In this document: positions 56,247 to 60,996 of the stretch, piece by piece
Position numbering within the stretch: position 1 is the stretch's first letter
Layout: each line of letters starts with the position of its first letter
From: Clostridia bacterium
Lineage (GTDB): Bacteria > Bacillota > Clostridia > Acetivibrionales > DSM-2933
Length of the DNA: 60,996 nt
Reading direction: 5' to 3'
Assembly (NCBI GenBank): GCA_026418275.1
Contig: JAOABQ010000062.1
Coordinates: forward strand, 1 to 60,996
Made by a program: the position numbers and the translations under genes
Notes under the pieces: generated by a model
What the model was told of the DNA's origin: nothing
Seen by the model: the letters and a program-made list of their open reading frames with translations, nothing else
The model's database searches: none

Positions 56247-56651
56247 CTATGTACCAGCTTCTACCAATTCAACTTTATCCCCGGTAAAAGTACCTTTTGT
56301 TTCAACGGTTACTTTACCTGTAGATTTGGTTAAAACAAAGGTTTTTGAAGTATCTGAACAGGTTGGAATCGGGTTGATCTCATTATGTATTGCATTCACA
56401 ATCTGCGACTGATTCATTGCGCCTGTACCTGTTAAAACAAGCGTCCCCTTTGCCTGCAGTCTCTTCACCGCATTTTCAAGGGTTGCTGCATTTGACTTGT
56501 CTGCCCCGGATTTCGCATCATCCAGATATTGCAGCACCGAAGGTGTTATAATTGTCGCCAGGATGCCCAAAATTGCGATAACCACAATTAATTCGGTCAA
56601 AGTAAAACCTTTTTTATTCTTTGCCTTCCTTTTGAAGATTTCCAATAACAT
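56247..56651 (-). CDS. pilA: type IV pilin (major pilin candidate)
   Basis: 134 residues from the ATG at 56651 (GGAGG 8 bases upstream). A classical prepilin: leader MLLEIFKRKAKNKKG, then FTLTELIVVIAILGILATII, Phe at +1 and Glu at +5 after processing. The outer part has about 100 residues, a Thr/Ala-rich stretch (AKSGADKSNAATLENAVKRL) and one Cys. Compact size, good start site and a following hairpin suggest the main fibre subunit. A prepilin peptidase gene is not in the window. Confidence 0.92.
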   Translation of the reverse strand: MLLEIFKRKAKNKKGFTLTELIVVIAILGILATIITPSVLQYLDDAKSGADKSNAATLENAVKRLQAKGTLVLTGTGAMNQSQIVNAIHNEINPIPTCSDTSKTFVLTKSTGKVTVETKGTFTGDKVELVEAGT

Positions 56652-56671
56652 GTGCAAAACCTCCTTCATTT

Positions 56672-57892
56672 TTAAGCTGGTTTCCCCAATTTACTATAAA
56701 TGCTAAATACAGGCATAATCGTTGCAATTACAATAAGTCCGATAACTAAAGCAAGTCCCATCATCATGACCGGTTCCAGCAAAGCGATGAGCCGGCTAAT
56801 GGACGCATCCAACTCGTCATCATAGTAATCAGCTATTTTTTCTATGGTAGTGTCCAGGGAACCTGCTTCCTCACCGATGCTCATCATTTGTGAAACCATT
56901 ACAGGAAAAATAGATACCTTTTCAATAGAGTCGGCTAAACTCGCCCCCTTTTTTATGTCCTCTTTGACCCGGCTAAGACCTGTTGAAACAATCTGGTTGT
57001 CCACAACTCTGTCTACAACTTCCAAAGCCTGAATCAGAGGAACACCCGTTTTTAACAGCAAACTCAGTGCCCTACTGAAACGTGATGCAGTTATTTTTCT
57101 CACATTTTTTCCTACCAATGGAATTCTTAATGCAGCTGAATTCATAAATAATTTAAATTTCAAATTACCTTTTAATTTATCCAAAACAAATTTCACAAAG
57201 AAGATCAAACTGCCAACAATCATAACAAAATAGAAACTGGTTACAAAACTGCTCACACTTAATAGAATCCTGGTAGGCAGCGGAAGCTGCGCACCCATCA
57301 TCTCAAACATTTTGACAAAGCGTGGAACAATGAATACCAGCATGACGGTCACCATAACTAAGGCAATTATTCCGATGATCATCGGATACATCATGGCAGT
57401 TTTTATTTTTTGCTTCAGCTTGTTTTCCTTTTCAAAGTGAATGGATAACCTGTTTAGTACCACATCAATATTACCGCTGATTTCCCCCACTTGAATCATG
57501 CTTGTGAGGATAACAGGAAACACATCTTTATAGGCTTTCATGGATTCAGACAAAGATTTTCCGCGCTTAACATCCTCATATACCTTACCGATAATAAAAG
57601 CAAACCTGACATTTTCCGTTTGCTTTCTCAATAAATCCAAACTGTTGGGAACCGAAACCCCTGCATCTACCATCGTATAAAATTGCTTGCAGAACAAGGC
57701 CAAATCCTTATAGGTTACCTTTTTCCTTGAACGGGAATATTTTTTTTCAAAAGAACCTGCTTCTTTGATATCTAGAGGAAACAGCCCTCTATCTTTCAAG
57801 GCTGAAATCACCATATTTTTATCGACTGCATCAAACTTTCCTGTAACAATATCGCCTGTCATGGCTTTTGCTTTGTAAGAAAAAGACGGCAT
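56672..57892 (-). CDS. pilC: type IV pilus inner-membrane platform protein
   Basis: 406 residues, usual length. A GspF-family polytopic protein with two copies of the F domain: FCKQFYTMVDAGVSVPNSL...SMIQVGEISGNIDVVL and FSRALSLLLKTGVPLIQALE...QMMSIGEEAGSLDTTI. Three membrane segments (MMYPMIIGIIALVMVTVMLV; VMIVGSLIFFVKF; MGLALVIGLIVIATIMPVF). GGAGGTC lies just before the ATG. The fibre assembly platform moved by PilB. Confidence 0.94.
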   Translation of the reverse strand: MPSFSYKAKAMTGDIVTGKFDAVDKNMVISALKDRGLFPLDIKEAGSFEKKYSRSRKKVTYKDLALFCKQFYTMVDAGVSVPNSLDLLRKQTENVRFAFIIGKVYEDVKRGKSLSESMKAYKDVFPVILTSMIQVGEISGNIDVVLNRLSIHFEKENKLKQKIKTAMMYPMIIGIIALVMVTVMLVFIVPRFVKMFEMMGAQLPLPTRILLSVSSFVTSFYFVMIVGSLIFFVKFVLDKLKGNLKFKLFMNSAALRIPLVGKNVRKITASRFSRALSLLLKTGVPLIQALEVVDRVVDNQIVSTGLSRVKEDIKKGASLADSIEKVSIFPVMVSQMMSIGEEAGSLDTTIEKIADYYDDELDASISRLIALLEPVMMMGLALVIGLIVIATIMPVFSIYSKLGKPA

Positions 57893-58051
57893 ATAAGACC
57901 TCCACCTTTATGTCGTAAAAGGTTCGCAGCCCAGAGAACGGTAACTATAGAAGTTATAAACGGATCTTCAAAACACGCGGTAAAATATAATGTACTCTAT
58001 TTGCACATCGACTGTTTGAATTAAGAATTGAATTAAGAAATTGACATTTAT

Positions 58052-58080
58052 ATTATATCATCCGAAAAAAAAGAAAACAA
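58052..58080 (-). promoter_or_regulatory. internal promoter ahead of pilC
   Basis: On the minus strand TTGTTT (58075-58080), a 17-bp spacer and perfect TATAAT (58052-58057). It lies 160 bp upstream of the pilC ATG, in the gap after pilB, and would let pilC-pilA and downstream genes be transcribed apart from pilB. Confidence 0.6.
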
Positions 58081-58121
58081 GCTAAAAACTCACATGAAAG
58101 ATTACAGGCATCCCGGCTTAA

Positions 58122-59819
58122 CTATTCGTTGGAATACGAAATTCTAAGCATCTCCTCCACCGTGGTCTTACCTTGGAGAACATAGCTCTTGACGTTTTCC
58201 TTAAGCGTTTTCATCCCGTTTTCAATAGATATCCGGCTTAAGTCTTCCTCAGAGCAGCCCCGGTTTATCAACTCCTTGTGCTTTTTAGTCATCAGCATAA
58301 TTTCATAAACACCCAATCTTCCCTTATATCCTGAACCATTACACATTGGGCATCCTCTACCTGAGTAAATCTTAACACCCTCGTCTTTGATCATACCCAA
58401 TATTTCCAGTTCTTCACAAGTCGGTATCTGCTCCCGCTTGCAGTTGTCGCAAATCCTTTTTATCAGCCGCTGGGCAATGACGCCTACAACAGAGGAAGCC
58501 ACCATAAAGGGTTCAATTCCCATATCCATCAGCCTCATAACCGATCCTGCAGCATCATTGGTATGAAGGGTGCTAAGTACCAGATGGCCGGTAATCGCTG
58601 CGCGAACCGCTATTTCAGCAGTTTCCGTATCTCTGATTTCACCGATCATGATTACATTGGGATCTTGCCGCAGCATGGAACGCAAGCCGGATGCGAAAGT
58701 CAACCCTGCCTTATTATTCACTTGTATATGGTTTACACCGTCTAATAAACATTCTACAGGATCTTCAATGGTTATGATATTCATATTGGGCCGGTTGATT
58801 TCATTGATCGCACTGTAAAGTGTTGTAGATTTACCGCTTCCGGTAGGACCCGTGACCAAAATCATTCCATGGGGGTTTAATAGCATTTTTTCGAATTTAG
58901 TCCGGTCCTCTTCGGTAAAACCAAGCTTATCCTTATGTAAGACAAATGCCTTTTTATCTACAATACGTATAACAATTTTTTCTCCATAAACGGTAGGCAT
59001 AATGGAAATTCTTAAATCGTAATCCCGACCGTCAATCTGAGCAGTGACCCGTCCATCCTGAGGCTGCCTTTTTTCGGCGATATTCATTCCCCCGATGATT
59101 TTAATCCTGGCTGCAACCGCAGCCATAATGTCACTTTCGGTTCTCATGATCTCAAACAACTCGCCATCCGTTCTAAGGCGTATCTTAATATATTTATCAA
59201 AGGGTTCGATATGAATATCACTGGCCCTGCTCCGGACAGCCTGTTCTATAATAGAATTAACAAGCTTTACGGCCGGGGCGTTGCTCAATTCATCATCTTC
59301 CTGCTCATTGATATTTTCGTTTCCGATTTTAAGGGAAGACCCCTGCTCCTTTTTGAGCTCCTCAGCAGCCTTCATGGCCTTTTGAGTGCTATAGTACTTG
59401 TCTATGGCCTTATTGATATCCTTCAAGGAAGCAATAACCGGTTGAACTTCCATTCCGGAGTAGATTTTAATATCATCAATCGCAAATACATTGAGAGGGT
59501 CGCTCATGGCAACGGTCAGCATACCGTCTTTTTTTTGAATGGGTATTAAGCCGTACCGCCTGGCCAGGTTTTCAGGTATAAGCAAACAGGCAGTCGGATC
59601 GATGTCATATTTTTCCAATACGACATGAGGAATTCCCAACTGAAATTCCAGCACCTGTATGATATCCTGCTGGGTTACAAAGCCTTCATTTAACAGAATT
59701 TCGCCAATCTTTTCTCCTGTTTGTCTTTGTATTTCCAAGGCTTTATCCAGTTGTTCCTTTTTTAATATGCCTACTTCCAGAAGTAAATCTCCAAGACGTT
59801 TTCGCGTTTGCCTGTACAT
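58122..59819 (-). CDS. pilB: type IV pilus extension ATPase PilB with MshEN-type N-terminal domain
   Basis: 565 residues. Hydrolyses ATP to extend the pilus. The N-terminus has two MshEN/GspE-N half-motifs: RLGDLLLEVGILKKEQLDKA ending in EIQ, and KIGEILLNEGFVTQQDIIQV ending in EFQ. Such domains bind c-di-GMP in MshE. The ATPase has Walker A GPTGSGKST (324-332), Asp box DIHIEPFD, Walker B VIMIGEIRD and His box GHLVLSTLHTND. A zinc site has Cys457, Cys460, Cys490 and Cys493. GGTGAGG precedes the ATG. No PilT retraction ATPase is in the window. Confidence 0.95.
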   Translation of the reverse strand: MYRQTRKRLGDLLLEVGILKKEQLDKALEIQRQTGEKIGEILLNEGFVTQQDIIQVLEFQLGIPHVVLEKYDIDPTACLLIPENLARRYGLIPIQKKDGMLTVAMSDPLNVFAIDDIKIYSGMEVQPVIASLKDINKAIDKYYSTQKAMKAAEELKKEQGSSLKIGNENINEQEDDELSNAPAVKLVNSIIEQAVRSRASDIHIEPFDKYIKIRLRTDGELFEIMRTESDIMAAVAARIKIIGGMNIAEKRQPQDGRVTAQIDGRDYDLRISIMPTVYGEKIVIRIVDKKAFVLHKDKLGFTEEDRTKFEKMLLNPHGMILVTGPTGSGKSTTLYSAINEINRPNMNIITIEDPVECLLDGVNHIQVNNKAGLTFASGLRSMLRQDPNVIMIGEIRDTETAEIAVRAAITGHLVLSTLHTNDAAGSVMRLMDMGIEPFMVASSVVGVIAQRLIKRICDNCKREQIPTCEELEILGMIKDEGVKIYSGRGCPMCNGSGYKGRLGVYEIMLMTKKHKELINRGCSEEDLSRISIENGMKTLKENVKSYVLQGKTTVEEMLRISYSNE

Positions 59820-60140
59820 TTTTACCTCACCTGACTATATTGGGTAGGATTCATATTGAGCCTTTGACATAGCATGCAGCAAATACTTCTGCCCTGCCCG
59901 GAATACCCGGTGTTTGGATTTATCACAACTTTATAGAAAAAATTTGAGCTGAATTTTATGAAGTGTTTTTAAGCAGCATCGAACGTCGACAGTTAAAATT
60001 TCTAAAATGATACATTTGTATATAATATTCGACGTCTTTTCTTGAATCCCTTCTTTTATTTTAGCTTTTTTAGTTTTTCTGGATATTCTTGGAAATCGGA
60101 AACATCTACAATTTTCTAAAGCTATATGAAAATAAAAAAA
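59820..60140. other. intergenic region upstream of pilB
   Basis: 321 bp between pilB and the Fn3 protein terminator. It must hold the pilus operon promoter, but no clear sigma-A pair stands out; a short CCGG-GTATT-CCGG hairpin and a GTCGACGTTCGA stretch are visible. I looked for, and did not find, a c-di-GMP (GEMM) riboswitch signature. Confidence 0.5.
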
Positions 60141-60182
60141 AGCTGCTGCAAACTAACTTAAGCAGTTAGATTTGCAGCAGCT
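60141..60182 (-). terminator. terminator downstream of the Fn3/Ig-like secreted protein
   Basis: Outer arms AGCTGCTGCAAA and its complement, and inner arms CTAACT / AGTTAG, followed on the minus strand by a long T tract (TTTTTTTT). Confidence 0.92.
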
Positions 60183-60199
60183 CTTGAATTTGACTTTAA

Positions 60200-60826
60200 T
60201 TAATTTACTGTCACAACATTTGCAGCACTTTCTGATTGTTTACCGTAGGAGTTCTCAAGAATTACTTTATATGTATATGTGCCAGGTGCTTTATTTGAAA
60301 AGGAATAACTACCGCTTTGTGCATTCGGAGTGTTTTCAACCAATGTACCGGTATATACTACAGTACCGTTTTCAACAAGATACCATTTGGATGCATTATT
60401 TCCGTACCACAGGTTCCATGAAACGGTATAATTTCTTGAATTGCTATAGTTGTTATTGCTTACACTTGCAGTTCCGGGAGTCGCTGCAGCTGTAACATTC
60501 ACTTGATTTGATTGTGTTTGTTCTCCATCTGCGCTTCTGGCTTTAACAAAGAACGTATAGGTATTTCCATTTACAGCAGTCATACTGTAACTTGTTGAAG
60601 TTACATTGTAGGCAATTACTGTCCATCCGCTAAAGATATTAAGTCTGTAAACATCATAGCTTACAGCACCCTGCGAAGCTGTCCAGTTCAGGGTAACGAT
60701 ATTGTCTCCGCCTACCCCTGTCAAGGTGAAGTTACCGGGAGCCGCCGCAAATGCAGCGCAAACATTTACCAAAAGCATCAATGCAACTAAAAACATTGAT
60801 AAACCTGTAATTCTCCGTAGTTTCAT
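60200..60826 (-). CDS. secreted fibronectin-III / Ig-like domain protein
   Basis: 208 residues. The signal peptide ends at CAAFAAA (about 1-28). Residues about 29-113 are an Fn3 domain (VTLNWTASQGAVSYDVYRL...YTFFVKARSADG). Residues about 115-208 are an Ig-like fold (VSWNLWYGNNASKWYLVENG...APGTYTYKVILENSYG) like the ChiA N-terminal type found beside chitin- or cellulose-active domains. There is no catalytic or anchor domain. AAAGGAGA precedes the ATG. Its own terminator separates it from pilB. A carbohydrate-binding role is inference. The final 170 bp of the window show no gene. Confidence 0.8.
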   Translation of the reverse strand: MKLRRITGLSMFLVALMLLVNVCAAFAAAPGNFTLTGVGGDNIVTLNWTASQGAVSYDVYRLNIFSGWTVIAYNVTSTSYSMTAVNGNTYTFFVKARSADGEQTQSNQVNVTAAATPGTASVSNNNYSNSRNYTVSWNLWYGNNASKWYLVENGTVVYTGTLVENTPNAQSGSYSFSNKAPGTYTYKVILENSYGKQSESAANVVTVN

Positions 60827-60996
60827 AATAAATAATCTCCTTTTCCAATTACTTTACAGAACTTACGCAGAATTTTGAAACATAGATATATTAGCACATT
60901 GACAAATTAAGAATCTCAGAAAGGTTGTTGCCATGGGTTCCAAGATTTACTGGTATATTTTTCATAATGCATTATGTTAACCTTGAGACAAGGGAC

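Noticed and set aside
59820..60140. c-di-GMP riboswitch upstream of pilB
   Set aside because: The conserved GEMM core and tetraloop receptor signatures are not found on either strand.

Overview
The window looks like chromosome of a low-GC, anaerobic, cellulose-associated member of the Clostridia, in or near the Acetivibrio / Pseudobacteroides / Ruminiclostridium group (inference). The grounds are family-3 cellulose-binding modules on PTPTPS linkers, the Bacillota-type tmk-darA-yaaR-holB-ricT cluster, strong GGAGG ribosome-binding sites with frequent GTG/TTG starts, BlaI/BlaR1 regulation, and a Gram-positive type IV pilus operon. No rRNA, tRNA, CRISPR array, intact insertion sequence or prophage is visible. 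Almost all genes lie on the minus strand.

Region by region. 1-2901: replication and nucleotide genes (ricT partial, holB, yaaR, darA, tmk). 3059-7592: an Orn/Lys/Arg decarboxylase, a HAD phosphatase, and a secreted CBM3-GH18 protein with a 14-unit Pro/Thr linker. 7652-11292: two cell-surface lipoproteins (copper-amine-oxidase-like domain plus beta-propeller; DUF5050-like). 11563-20741: housekeeping and cofactor genes (malic enzyme, coaX, an Asn/Arg/Glu repeat protein, an amidohydrolase, birA, an unknown gene, folK, folB, folP, a phosphodiesterase, an iron alcohol dehydrogenase). 21058-24771: a small Cys-containing protein, a CPBP protease, and a BlaI/BlaR1 pair with two visible operators. 25134-27000 is a degraded patch: an RCC1-repeat pseudogene, an antisense ORF that runs into it, a nested palindrome and remnants of another gene. 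27020-31008: RNase Z, a YARHG lipoprotein and a B12-binding-type radical SAM protein.

31171-43684 is a complete chemosensory cluster (cheB, cheD, cheY, a hybrid kinase, cheA, cheR, two MCPs, cheW) with no flagellar genes in view. 44342-59819 is a type IV pilus operon, transcribed pilB-pilC-pilA-pilM-pilin-pilN-pilO-pilin-PilX-like. It ends in a 1520-residue secreted protein built almost wholly of binding modules (CBM3, two F5/8-type discoidin domains, further beta-sandwich modules, PA14) with no recognisable catalytic or dockerin domain. A small Fn3/Ig-like secreted protein lies upstream of pilB.

My main hypothesis is that these two neighbouring blocks form a cellulose- or polysaccharide-binding pilus with its own chemosensory control. 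The pilus would carry or export a multi-CBM adhesin, and CheA, which has two HPt domains, also contains a segment like the MshEN/GspE N-terminal domain at the start of PilB. That raises the possibility of a shared c-di-GMP input. This is inference from gene order and motifs.

Two families of short structured intergenic repeats recur. Family A is about 103 bp with terminal inverted repeats (three copies). Family B is about 75 bp (three clear copies and one weak). A and B lie together at two places in the chemosensory/pilus half.
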